A DNA stretch of 64,000 nt from Bacteroidales bacterium (GTDB taxonomy: Bacteria; Bacteroidota; Bacteroidia; Bacteroidales; FEN-979), in contig JAUXWT010000108.1 in assembly GCA_030681475.1 (NCBI GenBank), positions 105,464 through 169,463 on the forward strand, given 5' to 3'. Position numbers and translations under genes: made by a program. This document shows positions 44,096 through 53,760 of this stretch, piece after piece (the first letter of the stretch is position 1; each line of letters begins with the position of its first letter). The notes under the pieces were generated by a model that worked only from the letters and a program-made list of their open reading frames with translations, was not told the origin of the DNA and did not search any database.

Positions 44096-44590
44096 ATGCT
44101 CCAGATTGGTATTCTCTCCGACACCCATGGATTTGTCCATACGCGGGTGATTGAATTCTTTGAAAATGTTGATGAAATATGGCATTCCGGTGATTTTGGA
44201 GACGTTAAGGTCGCAAATCAGCTAAAGGTCCTAAAGCCACTAAAGGCCGTTTACGGAAATATCGATGGTAATGACCTCCGTATTGAGTATCCCGAAGTTC
44301 AGCTATTCCAGATTGAAAAGGTAAAAGTGCTTATGACCCATATTGGCGGGTATCCCGGACGGTATGATCACAAAGTGAGGTTGCTGATCGAACAGGAGAA
44401 ACCAAAACTCTTTGTTTGCGGTCATTCCCATATTTTAAAAGTGATTTACGACAAGAAATACGATCTCCTGCATATAAATCCCGGCGCTGCCGGAAAATAC
44501 GGGATCCACAAATCAATTACCGCGGTAAGATTGATTATTGATCATGGAAACATGCGCAACCTGGAAATCCTGGATATACCACGAAAATGA
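44096..44590 (+). CDS. YfcE/MJ0936-type metallophosphoesterase
   Basis: 164 residues with all phosphodiesterase metal motifs: D-x-H in GILSDTHGF, GD in HSGDFGD, GN in YGNIDGND, H in MTHIGGYPG and GHSH in VCGHSHILK. The family hydrolyses small phosphodiesters; the natural substrate is unknown. The start fits the family exactly, although the promoter lies almost on top of it. Confidence 0.92.
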   Translation: MLQIGILSDTHGFVHTRVIEFFENVDEIWHSGDFGDVKVANQLKVLKPLKAVYGNIDGNDLRIEYPEVQLFQIEKVKVLMTHIGGYPGRYDHKVRLLIEQEKPKLFVCGHSHILKVIYDKKYDLLHINPGAAGKYGIHKSITAVRLIIDHGNMRNLEILDIPRK

Positions 44591-44639
44591 TTTACGAGTG
44601 GACGATTTACGGTTTATAATTTCGCTACCTCGCTACCTG

Positions 44640-45116
44640 TTATCGCAGCCTGTCTGAAGACTTCACCAACATTTCATCCCTTTTAATCGCTTTATTGGCA
44701 AAAATTATAAACAGAAGGGAAACCAATGGCAAAACCATCCCGGTGTAGTTGTATTCAGGTTCAATCAGCGTCATAGACTTGATTTTGGTGGCATAGAAGA
44801 AGAAAATCACCATGATCAATACAATATTGGTCAGCCCGTTGAAAGCACATAACCGGATCTGCAGCGGGCGGTTTTTGAACAGAAAAACGGTGGAAATAGT
44901 AAAAATAAACGATACGACCACCATAAAAATCAATGGAATGGTGAAGTATGGATTGAACAACACACCAGGTTCAGGATCCATGCTCCTGATGCCATAAATA
45001 AAAAACTTGTAATTGCCATGAAGTTCATCGTAATAAGTTGCAAGCGGAAAGAAAAAAAGCAAGATGCATGCAATGGCCACAATGGCAAGGTATAAGGTTT
45101 GAATTCGCTGTAACAT
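44640..45116 (-). CDS. DUF4293 membrane protein
   Basis: 158 residues from ATG 45116 (MLQRIQTLYLAIVAIACILL), four membrane helices and a basic tail. The MxQRIQTxYL start and the place beside rho are typical of DUF4293 in Bacteroidota. The function is unknown. The two-copy 8-base repeat at 44623-44638 lies just after the stop. Confidence 0.85.
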   Translation of the reverse strand: MLQRIQTLYLAIVAIACILLFFFPLATYYDELHGNYKFFIYGIRSMDPEPGVLFNPYFTIPLIFMVVVSFIFTISTVFLFKNRPLQIRLCAFNGLTNIVLIMVIFFFYATKIKSMTLIEPEYNYTGMVLPLVSLLFIIFANKAIKRDEMLVKSSDRLR

Positions 45117-45179
45117 GGTATAATCATTAATTCGATGCGAAATTATGAAAGATTTCAGGTAATACATTATTTTTTTTCC

Positions 45180-45187
45180 TATCTTTG
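45180..45187 (+). promoter_or_regulatory. Promoter -7 element for rho
   Basis: TATCTTTG followed by CA, an exact match. It predicts a leader of about 110 bases before the rho ATG at 45306. Confidence 0.6.
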
Positions 45188-45305
45188 CATCGATTTAATC
45201 CCCACGATCCTTTTCTTATAATAATTTCGATCTGTTTCAGCTTATATCCCCTAACCTATAGTTCATTATCCCATTGACTATTCAATCAATAAAATTATTT
45301 TAATT

Positions 45306-47150
45306 ATGTACGACATCATTTCCCTTGATAGCAAAGAGCTGTCAGAAATCAGAGTAATTGCAAAAGAATTCAACATCCCCAAAGTTGACAAACTCGAAAA
45401 GCAGGATCTCATTTATAAAATATTGGATCATCAGGCGCTCAACCCGACCCCGGAAATTTTAAACATGGAAAAGAAGGATCAGGACAAGCCATTCCGTGGT
45501 CGTCCGCGTAAAGGGCAGAAACCCAGACCAAAGGAATCAAGAGACCCCGTTGATAAAACGGCATCTAAGGAAACCGGGAAGGAAGTTCAGGACGAAGATC
45601 GAAAAGAGATACAAACCACTGATTCCCGTCCACCGCGCGAACAGCCTAAGGACCAGCCTAATCCACGGGAGCGTGCTCCACGCGAACATAGAAATTCACG
45701 CGATCGGAAGAATCCACGGGAAAAAAAACCTTTCAAACCCTATCAGGAAAAATCTCCGGCTGAACCATTGGTCCACATGACCCTTCCTGAACTTATCGAT
45801 AATACGGTAGAAAATTTTGAATTTGACGAACCATCCGACAAGCCTTACATAGCAGTTGACCCGATTGATGTGGTACAGAAACCGGATATTGTGATCGAAC
45901 CTGCCGAAGTGGAAACCAGCGAGACGGTAACTACTGCCGATAGCCAAACTCCGCCTGCTGTAGAAGAACGCAAACAACGCGATTTCCCTCGTAAGTTCCC
46001 GGAACGCCACCGCGAGGAATTTCCTTTCGAATTTGAAGGAATAATCATCAGTGAAGGTGTTCTTGAAATTATGACCGATGGATACGGATTCCTCCGATCC
46101 TCTGACTATAATTACCTGAATTCGCCTGATGACATCTATGTTTCTCAGTCTCAGATCAAACTATTCGGGTTGAAAACCGGTGATACCGTGCGTGGGACTA
46201 TCCGTCCGCCGAAAGAGGGTGAAAAATATTTTCCGCTTATCAAAGTTGACCTGATCAATGGCCGGAAGCCGGAAGAGGTTCGTGACCGGATCCCTTTTGA
46301 TTACCTTACTCCGCTCTTCCCCATGAAGAAATTCAAATTGACCGGACATAAAAATGAAAGCATGTCGACCCGTGTCATCGATATGTTCGCACCCATAGGT
46401 TTCGGACAGCGCGGATTGATCGTGGCCCAACCCAAAACCGGGAAAACAGTATTGCTGAAAGAGATTGCAAATGCTATCGCAGCTAATCACCCGGATGTAT
46501 ATATGATCATTTTATTGATCGATGAGCGTCCTGAGGAGGTAACCGATATGCAACGTAGTGTTAAGGCCGAGGTGATCTCATCAACTTTTGATGAACCGGC
46601 CGAACGTCACGCCCGCATCTCAAATATCATCCTCGAAAAAGCCAAACGTCTTGTCGAATGCGGACATGATGTTGTGATCCTGCTTGACTCAATTACACGT
46701 CTTGCCCGTGCTTATAATACAGTAGCTCCTGCTTCAGGAAAAGTATTGTCAGGCGGTGTGGAGGCGAATGCACTTCAAAAACCAAAAAGGTTTTTCGGAG
46801 CAGCCCGGCAGATCGAAAATGGAGGTTCGCTCACCATCATTGCAACCGCCCTGATTGAAACCGGCTCTAAAATGGATGAAGTGATCTTTGAGGAATTCAA
46901 GGGTACCGGCAACATGGAATTGCAACTCGAACGCAAACTTTCAAACAAGCGCATTTATCCGGCCATCGATATTGTCTCTTCCAGCACACGCCGTGAGGAT
47001 CTTTTACTTGATAAAGATGCATTGCAACGCATCTGGATCTTGCGGAACCATCTGGCAGACATGAATCCGCTGGAAGCGATGGAATTTCTGCGCGACAGGA
47101 TGAAATTTACCAACTCAAATGAGGAATTCCTGATCTCGATGAACAGCTAA
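45306..47150 (+). CDS. rho: Transcription termination factor Rho with large disordered insertion
   Basis: 614 residues, against about 420 in E. coli. The N-terminal Rho helix domain ([23 protein letters not shown], residues 10-45) is followed by an insertion of about 170 residues (60-235), rich in Lys, Arg, Pro, Glu and Asp ([33 protein letters not shown]). Then come the RNA-binding cold-shock domain (DGYGFLRS), Walker [11 protein letters not shown], Walker [17 protein letters not shown] and the R-loop [15 protein letters not shown]. Such insertions are known in Bacteroidota Rho. Confidence 0.96.
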   Translation: MYDIISLDSKELSEIRVIAKEFNIPKVDKLEKQDLIYKILDHQALNPTPEILNMEKKDQDKPFRGRPRKGQKPRPKESRDPVDKTASKETGKEVQDEDRKEIQTTDSRPPREQPKDQPNPRERAPREHRNSRDRKNPREKKPFKPYQEKSPAEPLVHMTLPELIDNTVENFEFDEPSDKPYIAVDPIDVVQKPDIVIEPAEVETSETVTTADSQTPPAVEERKQRDFPRKFPERHREEFPFEFEGIIISEGVLEIMTDGYGFLRSSDYNYLNSPDDIYVSQSQIKLFGLKTGDTVRGTIRPPKEGEKYFPLIKVDLINGRKPEEVRDRIPFDYLTPLFPMKKFKLTGHKNESMSTRVIDMFAPIGFGQRGLIVAQPKTGKTVLLKEIANAIAANHPDVYMIILLIDERPEEVTDMQRSVKAEVISSTFDEPAERHARISNIILEKAKRLVECGHDVVILLDSITRLARAYNTVAPASGKVLSGGVEANALQKPKRFFGAARQIENGGSLTIIATALIETGSKMDEVIFEEFKGTGNMELQLERKLSNKRIYPAIDIVSSSTRREDLLLDKDALQRIWILRNHLADMNPLEAMEFLRDRMKFTNSNEEFLISMNS

Positions 47151-47156
47151 AGGTGA

Positions 47157-48518
47157 TTAATGGTTAGCCCACTGCACCGCAAAATTCTGAAGGTCGATAC
47201 CATCATAATTTCCTGAACTCATCATCAGTAGGACAGTTTCGGGATATTTATCCATTAATAAACGTTCCTCCAGTAATTTAGAATCGGTGAATACCTCCAA
47301 CCCTTTTTTATTGAATCCGTCTTTCACCTGCTGTTCTGTAATCTCAGGAAGTCGTTTTAACTGCAGCGCATGAGGACTGAAGTAAACAATTGCTGCATCT
47401 GCCGGTTCCAGCGTGCCTTGATAATGATTTAAAAATTCCTTGTTCAGACTGCTGTACGTGTGTAATTCAAGGCAGGCAATTATATTCCTTCCCGGAAACT
47501 GTTCCTTTAATGCCTGCAAGGTTGCTTTAACCTTTGACGGTGCATGCGCAAAATCTTTATAAACAATCCTGGAACCATTCTTTGCAATCAGCTCAAGCCG
47601 TTTTGATGCCCCTTTGAAAGTTTGAATCTCTTCATAAAAAGTGAGATCATCAACTCCAAGTTGAGCGCATATCAAACGGGCGCCATTGAGGTTCATCAGG
47701 TTATGCCTGCCAAATATCTGAAGAGGAAAACTGCGGTTACCGAATTTAATACTTGTTACCCCATTACTGATTTCATATGAATGTGCGGAATAGGGTACGA
47801 TGCGAATGTCGTGACGCGAATCGGGACAAATCCGACTCAATTCATCATCATCACTGCAATAGATCAGAGTTCCGCCTTTTGAAATCTGGTTAATAAAAAT
47901 CACAAACTGATCAACATAGCTTTCGAACGTAGGAAAGACATTGATATGGTCCCATGCAATACCGCTCAATAAAGCGATATCCGGCTTATAGAGATGGAAC
48001 TTCGGGCGCAGGTCGATCGGAGATGTCAGGTACTCATCACCTTCGATCACCATCACCGGGGCTTCATCCGTGAGTCTCACCATAACATCAAAACCCTCGA
48101 GCTGAGCGCCGACCATGTAATCGCATTCCACCCCTGCCTTTTGTAATACATGCAGGATCATGGCAGTGATGGTGGTCTTGCCATGACTTCCGCCAATGAC
48201 AACTCTTTTCTTGTTTTTTGATTGCTCGTAAAGATATTCAGGATAGGAAAAAATTCTGATTCCCAGTTCTTTAGCTTTTAATAATTCCGGGTTATCTGAC
48301 TTTGCATGCATGCCGAGGATCACTGCGTCCAGTATGTTTGTGATCCGGGACGGTGTCCATCCTAAAGATTCCGGGAGAATATTGCAGGCTGCCAAACGGC
48401 TTCTGGAGGGCTCAAAAATCTCATCATCAGATCCTGTAACAGTATAACCTTTTTTATGTAGGGCAATGGCAAGATTATGCATTGCGCTGCCGCCGATGGC
48501 AATAAAATGTACATGCAT
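47157..48518 (-). CDS. mpl: UDP-N-acetylmuramate:tripeptide ligase Mpl
   Basis: A 453-residue Mur-ligase family enzyme recycling cell-wall tripeptide. It begins MHVHFIAIGGSAMHNLAIAL, with the ATP loop GGSHGKTTITAMI, the LSGIAWDHINVFPT segment and DFAHAPSKVKATL near the C-terminal domain. The wording separates it from MurC. It ends six bases from the rho stop, tail to tail. Confidence 0.93.
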   Translation of the reverse strand: MHVHFIAIGGSAMHNLAIALHKKGYTVTGSDDEIFEPSRSRLAACNILPESLGWTPSRITNILDAVILGMHAKSDNPELLKAKELGIRIFSYPEYLYEQSKNKKRVVIGGSHGKTTITAMILHVLQKAGVECDYMVGAQLEGFDVMVRLTDEAPVMVIEGDEYLTSPIDLRPKFHLYKPDIALLSGIAWDHINVFPTFESYVDQFVIFINQISKGGTLIYCSDDDELSRICPDSRHDIRIVPYSAHSYEISNGVTSIKFGNRSFPLQIFGRHNLMNLNGARLICAQLGVDDLTFYEEIQTFKGASKRLELIAKNGSRIVYKDFAHAPSKVKATLQALKEQFPGRNIIACLELHTYSSLNKEFLNHYQGTLEPADAAIVYFSPHALQLKRLPEITEQQVKDGFNKKGLEVFTDSKLLEERLLMDKYPETVLLMMSSGNYDGIDLQNFAVQWANH

Positions 48519-48534
48519 GATGGATTATTTTGGT

Positions 48535-48542
48535 CAAAAATA
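48535..48542 (-). promoter_or_regulatory. Promoter -7 element for mpl
   Basis: Minus-strand TATTTTTG, 17 bases before ATG 48518. Confidence 0.5.
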
Positions 48543-48614
48543 CATTATTCCTTCAGGAAAAACTTCTATTTTCTACGCTGATTGTTGTAAATTCACAAAA
48601 AATTTAACTTTTGA

Positions 48615-49325
48615 ATGAGTATGAAAGATAAGGTTGCTGAATTAAACCGGAAATTCCGGAATACTCCACCGGAAGAAATTTTATTGTGGTTTATCACCGA
48701 TTTTGGAGATAAGGTCGCCTTTTCAACCAGTCTTGGCGCCGAAGACCAGGTGATTACACAAATGTTTGCCAGGATAAAAAAGCCGATAAAAATATTCACG
48801 CTCGACACAGGGCGTTTATTCCAGGAAACATATGATTTGTTGGATCTCACTCAAAAAAAGTATGGTTTGACCATTGAGGTTTATTTTCCTGAAACTGTCA
48901 ATGTCGAAAAGATGGTTCGATCAAAGGGGATAAATTTGTTTTACGAAAGCATCGAAAACCGGCAGCAATGTTGTCATATCCGCAAGATCGAGCCACTGAA
49001 AAGGGCGTTGGCCGGCAAGGAGGTCTGGATTACGGGAATGAGGAAAGAACAGTCGGTTACACGTTCTTACGCGGATTTGATATCGTGGGACCCCGCTAAT
49101 GAGGTGATCAAGGTCAATCCTTTAATCCGATGGAGTGTAGAACAAGTGTGGGAATATATTAACACCTGGAACATCCCAGTTAATGATCTGCACGCAAAAG
49201 GATATCCCAGTATTGGCTGTTCCCCTTGTACAAGGGCTGTTAAACCCGAAGAAGATTTGCGTTCCGGGCGCTGGTGGTGGGAGTTGCCTGAATTCAAAGA
49301 ATGTGGCTTGCATAAAACCCATTGA
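48615..49325 (+). CDS. cysH: Fe-S type adenylylsulfate (APS) reductase
   Basis: 236 residues. Reduces APS to sulfite and AMP. The [4Fe-4S] cysteine pairs of the APS type are present (QQCCHIRK and GCSPCTRAV), with the P-loop-like FSTSLGAEDQV and the catalytic KECGLH tail. The classic PAPS reductase lacks the paired cysteines. No other sulfate-assimilation gene is adjacent. Confidence 0.93.
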   Translation: MSMKDKVAELNRKFRNTPPEEILLWFITDFGDKVAFSTSLGAEDQVITQMFARIKKPIKIFTLDTGRLFQETYDLLDLTQKKYGLTIEVYFPETVNVEKMVRSKGINLFYESIENRQQCCHIRKIEPLKRALAGKEVWITGMRKEQSVTRSYADLISWDPANEVIKVNPLIRWSVEQVWEYINTWNIPVNDLHAKGYPSIGCSPCTRAVKPEEDLRSGRWWWELPEFKECGLHKTH

Positions 49326-49330
49326 CCCGT

Positions 49331-50551
49331 TTAGCTAAATCTGATTGCTTTAACAGGAACAACCCTTGAAATTATAAAGGAAGGTATAAGGAATATAAGG
49401 TAGCAAATCGCCAGGGTTCCTCCATTGATCGCCAGAATATTCAATAAATCCAGATTGATCGGTATTACGGAAACATAATAGGTCTCTTCGGCGAGGCTGA
49501 CCAACGAAAACTCTTTCTGGACAAGGCAAAGCGTAAAGGCTAAGAAATTTCCCCACAACATACCCCAACCCACGATGTATAAAGCATTATAAAGGAATAC
49601 ATTCCTGATCCCGCGGTTAGGCATTCCCAAAGCTTTAAGAATGCCAATCATGGCTGTTCGTTCCAAAATCAGGATGAGCAATGTGGAGATTATTGTTGTT
49701 GATGAAACAAGAATGATCAGGATCAGGATGATTAATACGTTAATATCCTGGAGATCAAGCCAGTCGAAAATCTGTTGATTTAACATTTTTATGGTCGTTG
49801 CATCAAGGCTGAACCCAATCTGATGATAAACATAAACCCCCATCCGGTCAATGTCCTCAAATTTTTTAAGATATACTTCAAAACCACCAACCTGACCGGC
49901 TGTCCAGTTATTGAGTTTCTGGATGTGATGAATATCTCCAATCACATACAGTTTGTCAAACTCTTCCAGGCCGGTATCATATATTCCAACGATCCTGAAT
50001 TTTCGGCCCAACGTCAGGTTTCCGACAATAAAATACATGCGCAGGTCATCGTTCAGGTGCAGGTTCATCATGCTGGCAATCTTACGCGAAATGATGACCT
50101 CGTCGGTCCGGCCTGTGTCTGAAACCAGAAACGTTCTTCCTTCTGACATTTTATCCCTGAAGAAGTCCCAGTTAAAATCGGTTCCTATTCCTTTGAGAAT
50201 TACACCCTGGATATGCTCTTTGGTTTTGATGATCCCTGCTTTTGTTGCAAAAGCCTGAATATGACTTATCTCTGGTGTGTTTTGGAGCTTTGGATAAAAA
50301 TCCTGCTTGCTGTCAATGGGTTGAGGCTCAAAATTGGAAGTCTCAGAAAACTTGGTAATTTGGATATGCCCGGAAAAACCGACAACTTTTTCCCTGATCT
50401 CGTTTTTAAATCCGGTCAGGATGGCCACAGCGATAAACATAATGGCCAGACCAAGTGCAATCGAGGTAATGGCAATCACCACGAAGGTCCAGGAAAAATT
50501 CCCTTTACTGTGCGAAACAAGCCGGCTTGATAAAAAAAATCCAGTATTCAA
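49331..50551 (-). CDS. LolC/LolE-type lipoprotein-release ABC permease
   Basis: 406 residues from TTG 50551 (NTGFFLSSRLVSHSKGNFSW), four membrane helices and a large periplasmic domain after helix 1; the FtsX-like core is C-terminal (ILILERTAMIGILKALGMPN). It releases lipoproteins from the inner membrane with a LolD ATPase that is not encoded here. The frame is open eight codons further upstream to TTG 50575, but the family usually begins at this position. Confidence 0.88.
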   Translation of the reverse strand: MNTGFFLSSRLVSHSKGNFSWTFVVIAITSIALGLAIMFIAVAILTGFKNEIREKVVGFSGHIQITKFSETSNFEPQPIDSKQDFYPKLQNTPEISHIQAFATKAGIIKTKEHIQGVILKGIGTDFNWDFFRDKMSEGRTFLVSDTGRTDEVIISRKIASMMNLHLNDDLRMYFIVGNLTLGRKFRIVGIYDTGLEEFDKLYVIGDIHHIQKLNNWTAGQVGGFEVYLKKFEDIDRMGVYVYHQIGFSLDATTIKMLNQQIFDWLDLQDINVLIILILIILVSSTTIISTLLILILERTAMIGILKALGMPNRGIRNVFLYNALYIVGWGMLWGNFLAFTLCLVQKEFSLVSLAEETYYVSVIPINLDLLNILAINGGTLAICYLIFLIPSFIISRVVPVKAIRFS

Positions 50552-50579
50552 ATGAAAGAATCGTTTACTTTGCAAAAGT

Positions 50580-51728
50580 ATGGGTTTTTTTCATCTCTTG
50601 ATTTTCATTTTGTTTCCGGTTTTGGTCCAGTCCCAGATAAGGATAGGAGCGGAACGGCCTGAATTGTATTATCCTTTCCTGAAAGACAAAAAGGTTGGCA
50701 TTGTTGCTAATCAGGCCTCAGTGGTCAACGGTACAAATATCGTTGATATGCTTGTTGGCCGGGGGTTTCATGTCGTAAGGATTTTTTCACCGGAGCATGG
50801 TTTCAGATTGTCTGCGGAGGCAGGCCAAAAGATCGGGAATAGCTTCGATTCAGCAACCGGTATTCAGGTGGCATCCCTCTATGGATCTACAAAAAAGCCT
50901 TCAACCAAAGATCTCAAATCGCTTGATATTGTAGTATTTGACATTCAGGATGTCGGTGTGCGTTTTTATACCTATATATCAACGTTGAGCTATGTAATGG
51001 AGGCATGTGCTGAATCTGATGTTCCATTGATTGTTCTTGACCGGCCTAATCCAAATGGCTTCTATATCGATGGCCCTGTACTCGAAAAGGAATTTTGTTC
51101 ATTCGTCGGCCTGCATCCTGTTCCGGTAGTTTATGGGATGACGATTGGTGAATATGCCCGCATGGTAAACGGAGAGGGATGGTTGAAAAACGGTATAAAA
51201 TGTGACCTCCGGGTTATTCCAATCGAAAACTACACACATCAGAGTCATTACGCGTTGCCTGAAAAGCCATCACCAAATTTGCCGAACCAGTGTTCAGTAA
51301 TTCTCTATCCCTCACTTTGCTTTTTTGAAGGAACCCATATCAGCGTCGGGCGTGGTACACCATTTCCATTTCAGGTTTACGGACATCCGGAATTGACTGA
51401 CGGGTTATTTACCTTTACTCCGAAAAGCATCCCGGGTGTAAGTCTTCGTCCCCCGATGGAGGGCCAGGTTTGCCGTGGGGAAGATTTAAGACAAATATGC
51501 ATTAATTCACTGGATTCAGGTAGAATAGACCTGGGATGGTTAATAAAGGCTTATGGAAATTGGAACAATAAAACTGCGTTTTTTACAGATTATTTCAACA
51601 AACTCGCCGGAAATGCAACCCTGCAACTTCAGATTATCCAAGGAAAATCAGAACATGAAATCCAAAAGAACTGGCAGCCTGGAATTGAAAAATTTAAAAA
51701 GATCCGGGAAAAATATCTGATTTACTGA
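50580..51728 (+). CDS. namZ: Exo-beta-N-acetylmuramidase NamZ (DUF1343, GH171)
   Basis: 382 residues. A signal peptide ends at VLVQSQ. Family phrases are visible: VGIVANQASVVNGTNIVDML, FSPEHGFR, DIVVFDIQDVGVRFYTYIST, VLDRPNPNG and EGTHISVGRGTPFPFQVYG. It removes N-acetylmuramic acid from cell-wall fragments, which fits the mpl gene three genes away, though they are not in one operon. Confidence 0.92.
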   Translation: MGFFHLLIFILFPVLVQSQIRIGAERPELYYPFLKDKKVGIVANQASVVNGTNIVDMLVGRGFHVVRIFSPEHGFRLSAEAGQKIGNSFDSATGIQVASLYGSTKKPSTKDLKSLDIVVFDIQDVGVRFYTYISTLSYVMEACAESDVPLIVLDRPNPNGFYIDGPVLEKEFCSFVGLHPVPVVYGMTIGEYARMVNGEGWLKNGIKCDLRVIPIENYTHQSHYALPEKPSPNLPNQCSVILYPSLCFFEGTHISVGRGTPFPFQVYGHPELTDGLFTFTPKSIPGVSLRPPMEGQVCRGEDLRQICINSLDSGRIDLGWLIKAYGNWNNKTAFFTDYFNKLAGNATLQLQIIQGKSEHEIQKNWQPGIEKFKKIREKYLIY

Positions 51729-51740
51729 AGCGCAACAATT

Positions 51741-51782
51741 CACCTGTCACCTGTCACCTGTCACCTGTCACCCGTCACCTGT
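51741..51782. repeat. Six-copy 7-base tandem repeat
   Basis: CACCTGT four times, CACCCGT, CACCTGT, in the gap between two convergent genes. It touches the aminotransferase stop codon. Confidence 0.95.
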
Positions 51783-52984
51783 CACGATTTTTTCCTCCCC
51801 GGATAAACCTTCAATCCCTCCTCCAGGCACTTCATGGCTTTTTTCAGATCTGATACATTCAGCACATAGCTGATACGTACTTCATCTTTCCCTCGCCCCG
51901 GGGTGGAATAGAACCCGGTTGCGGGAGCAAACATCACGGTTTGTCCTTCATAGCTGAATTCCTCAAGTAACCATTGGCAGAATTTATCAGAATCATCAAC
52001 GGGTAAACGGGCAACAGCGTAAAAAGCTCCTCCCGGGTTTGGACAATAGCACCCATCCATTCTGTTTATCGATTCGACCACGATATCCCTGCGCCTGACA
52101 TATTCTTCCAGTACGTTGACAAGATAGCTTTCAGGCGTGTTGACCGCCTCTTCTCCTGCAATCTGGCCAAATGTGGGTGGACTCAACCTGGCCTGGGCAA
52201 ATTTCAACGCTGTTGCGATTATCTCCTTATTCTTTGAGATCATCACGCCAATACGAACACCGCAGGCGCTGTAGCGTTTCGAAATGGAATCGAGCAACAC
52301 GACATTCTGGTCAATCCCCTCAAGATTCATTACGGAATGATGCTGATGGCCATCGTAGCAAAATTCACGGTAAACCTCATCAACAAAAAAGTAGAGATCA
52401 TGTTTTTTAACGATATCGCGAAGAAATTCCAGTTCTTCTCTGGAATAGAGGTATCCGGTCGGATTGTTTGGATTGCATAACAGGATCGCCTTGGTTTTTG
52501 GAGTTATTGCCTCCTCAAACGCACTGATGGGAGGCAGGGCGAACCCATCGTCAATATAAGAGGGGATGGGCTTTACGACAACACCTGCAGCGACTGCGAA
52601 ACCGTTGTAATTGGCATAGAAAGGTTCAGGGATGATTACCTCATCACCGGGATTAAGGCAGGCCAGCATGGTAAATAAAATACCCTCGGATCCGCCTGTA
52701 GTAACGATCATCTGATCAGGGGTTACAGAAATTCCGGCTTGCAGGTAATATTCGGCAAGTTTTTTTCTGTAGGAGAGGATTCCAGCCGAGTGGCTGTATT
52801 CAATAACTTTCAGGTCAGTATTACGGATTTTTTCAAGCACGTTTGCCGGAGTTTCAATATCCGGCTGGCCGATATTCAGGTGATATACGGTGATCCCCTT
52901 TAATTTTGCTTCATCGGAATATGGAACGAGTTTGCGGATCGGGGAAGGGGGGCAAGCCTGTCCGCGTAGTGAGATAGTTGGCAT
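51782..52984 (-). CDS. Class I/II aminotransferase (AspC-like)
   Basis: 400 residues from ATG 52984 (MPTISLRGQACPPSPIRKL). PLP-fold features: HLNIGQPDIETP, GGSEGILFTMLACL, LCNPNNPTGYLYSREEL, the PLP lysine in LLDSISKRYSACGVRIG and the arginine in KDEVRISYVLN. The substrate is not clear; aspartate or an aromatic amino acid is likely. A hairpin at 53004-53037 separates it from the upstream gene. Confidence 0.9.
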   Translation of the reverse strand: MPTISLRGQACPPSPIRKLVPYSDEAKLKGITVYHLNIGQPDIETPANVLEKIRNTDLKVIEYSHSAGILSYRKKLAEYYLQAGISVTPDQMIVTTGGSEGILFTMLACLNPGDEVIIPEPFYANYNGFAVAAGVVVKPIPSYIDDGFALPPISAFEEAITPKTKAILLCNPNNPTGYLYSREELEFLRDIVKKHDLYFFVDEVYREFCYDGHQHHSVMNLEGIDQNVVLLDSISKRYSACGVRIGVMISKNKEIIATALKFAQARLSPPTFGQIAGEEAVNTPESYLVNVLEEYVRRRDIVVESINRMDGCYCPNPGGAFYAVARLPVDDSDKFCQWLLEEFSYEGQTVMFAPATGFYSTPGRGKDEVRISYVLNVSDLKKAMKCLEEGLKVYPGRKKS

Positions 52985-53003
52985 AAAGTGGTATATTTGT
53001 GAA

Positions 53004-53037
53004 AACATCAAAGCCAGCATTTAGCTGGCCTGATGTT
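53004..53037 (-). terminator. Hairpin terminator after the DUF1573 gene
   Basis: AACATCA-AA-GCCAGC, loop ATTTA, GCTGGC-C-TGATGTT, followed on the minus strand by TTTTC. The stem has one internal bulge. It lies 15 bases after the DUF1573 stop. Confidence 0.7.
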
Positions 53038-53051
53038 CTTGATTGATCGAT

Positions 53052-53516
53052 CTATTTAGTAATGGGTGCAGCGCCCTGCTCGCTGGGTTTTTCAGGCATT
53101 GTCGTAGTTGGTTTTGCTGTGACAGTACCTTTGATTTGCAGCACAACCCGTGCAGTTTTTGCATTTGAGGTTACGGTAACTGTTTTGTTAATGGCGCCAA
53201 CATTATGGGTATTGTAAGTAACTTTGATCACGTCGCTTTTACCGGGAAGGATGGGTTCCTGCGGCCATGTGGGAACAGTGCAACCACAGGATGATTGAGG
53301 TCTTGATAAAATCAATGGTTCTTTTCCTATATTGGTGAATTTGAATTCACAGGTGCCGTCATCACCTTGCACGATAGTTCCATAATCATGAACTGTTTTG
53401 TCAAATGAGATCTCAGGGGCATTCGGATTTTCAGATTGTAGCTGGGCAGCATCCTGAGCGTTAACCATATAAACTGAGAACATTAAAACTACAAATGAAA
53501 AAACTAACTTTTTCAT
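53052..53516 (-). CDS. Exported DUF1573 protein
   Basis: 154 residues. A signal peptide ends at YMVNAQ, followed by one immunoglobulin-like DUF1573 domain (FDKTVHDYGTIVQGDDGTCE, NIGKEPLILSRPQSSCGCTV) and a Pro/Thr-rich tail. The paired cysteine SSCGC is typical of the family. The function is unknown. An exact -7 element lies 44 bases upstream (53560-53567). Confidence 0.9.
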   Translation of the reverse strand: MKKLVFSFVVLMFSVYMVNAQDAAQLQSENPNAPEISFDKTVHDYGTIVQGDDGTCEFKFTNIGKEPLILSRPQSSCGCTVPTWPQEPILPGKSDVIKVTYNTHNVGAINKTVTVTSNAKTARVVLQIKGTVTAKPTTTMPEKPSEQGAAPITK

Positions 53517-53559
53517 ATTAAATTAATTATTAAGGTTAGAAATAGAAGAGAATAAAAGG

Positions 53560-53567
53560 CAAAATTA
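53560..53567 (-). promoter_or_regulatory. Promoter -7 element for the DUF1573 gene
   Basis: Minus-strand TAATTTTG, an exact match. Confidence 0.45.
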
Positions 53568-53731
53568 AGATTTTTAAGACATATAACATTTACAATGGGC
53601 AAAGATTCAAAAGAATTCTGTATCAAATTTGTAGTTGTTTATATCCCGGTTCGCGGGTAACGTTACTGCAACTTTCACATCGCTGAACCGGGGATATCAG
53701 GAACAGCAGAAATGTAGTTGGAAAATTGTAT

Positions 53732-53739
53732 TATCTTTG
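53732..53739 (+). promoter_or_regulatory. Promoter -7 element for the DhaL-DegV gene
   Basis: TATCTTTG followed by CA. It lies 21 bases before TTG 53761 but inside the longer open frame beginning at 53635, so it argues for the TTG start. Confidence 0.6.
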
Positions 53740-53760
53740 CATTTTATAAAACTCAGACGA

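Noticed and set aside
44030..44185. N-terminal extension of RmuC
   Set aside because: It would overlap the divergent phosphoesterase gene and both promoters. The membrane helix of RmuC begins right after ATG 44029.
53635..53760. N-terminal extension of the DhaL-DegV protein from an ATG
   Set aside because: The promoter element at 53732-53739 lies inside it, and the residues do not match the family.
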